Source: an uncultured Enterobacteriaceae bacterium | GTDB lineage: Bacteria; Pseudomonadota; Gammaproteobacteria; Enterobacterales; Enterobacteriaceae | DNA: 46,219 nucleotides | Direction: 5' to 3' | NCBI GenBank assembly: GCA_945271245.1 | Contig: CALYPF010000005.1 | Location: 1 to 46,219 of the forward strand | Shown: positions 46,170 to 46,219 of the stretch, piece after piece | Position numbering within the stretch: position 1 is the stretch's first letter | Layout: the number at the start of each line of letters is the position of its first letter | The notes under the pieces: model-generated | What the model was told of the DNA's origin: nothing | The model's database searches: none | The model's input: only the letters and a program-made list of their open reading frames with translations | Program-made: the position numbers and the translations under genes

Positions 46170-46219
46170 GTGTCAACAACGGGTAAAAAGTGATCCACTT
46201 ACCGTCACCACCAACGGTC
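46170..46219. mobile_element. Terminal end of the same insertion sequence (inverted copy, partial)
   Basis: Fifty bases identical to the reverse complement of bases 2-51. The junction lies inside aldB. No target-site duplication can be read because each copy shows only one end. Confidence 0.75.

Overview
The window is chromosomal DNA of a member of the Enterobacteriaceae close to Escherichia, Salmonella and Enterobacter. The backbone genes follow the E. coli order dpp, proK, eptB, yhjX, tag, ghrB, yiaF, glyS, glyQ, wecH, bax, avtA, aldB, and their products are very similar to the E. coli proteins. I cannot name the genus. Both ends carry the same 50-bp sequence in inverted orientation. It cuts into dppB on the left and aldB on the right, so the contig is bounded by two copies of one insertion sequence.

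Left part (1-7575): truncated dppB, the dipeptide-binding protein gene dppA, a stretch of gene debris, tRNA-Pro(CGG), the lipopolysaccharide Kdo-modifying enzyme eptB, a stand-alone small alarmone hydrolase (ppGpp hydrolase type), and the pyruvate-responsive transporter yhjX with a recognisable YpdB operator.

Central adhesion island (7576-27936, all minus strand, replacing the region where E. coli has yhjY): a short YadA-type trimeric autotransporter, a LuxR-type regulator, a six-gene CS1/alpha-type chaperone-usher fimbrial operon with three related pilins, and a complete Tad (Flp) pilus locus. The Tad order is flp, tadV, rcpC, rcpA, rcpB, tadZ, tadA, tadB, tadC, tadD, tadE, tadF, an unnamed gene, tadG. 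A ToxR-like membrane-bound regulator lies upstream of flp. The secretin gene rcpA appears to carry a one-base frameshift inside its signal peptide. About 1 kb of AT-rich DNA without genes separates the island from tag.

Right part (28929-46219): tag, a 2-ketogluconate operon (LacI-type regulator, kguE, kguK, kguT) with a palindromic operator that runs into the resident ghrB, then yiaF, a fluoride riboswitch with the fluoride channel gene crcB, glyS and glyQ, wecH, a secreted endonuclease/exonuclease/phosphatase-family protein, bax, avtA and the 3' end of aldB. Several genes of the E. coli segment are missing (yiaC, bisC, yiaD, cspA, the xyl genes, malS and the yia cluster before aldB), and short degraded frames lie in some of the gaps. 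Together with the IS-interrupted ends and the rcpA lesion this suggests a genome that has gained accessory loci and is losing backbone ones.
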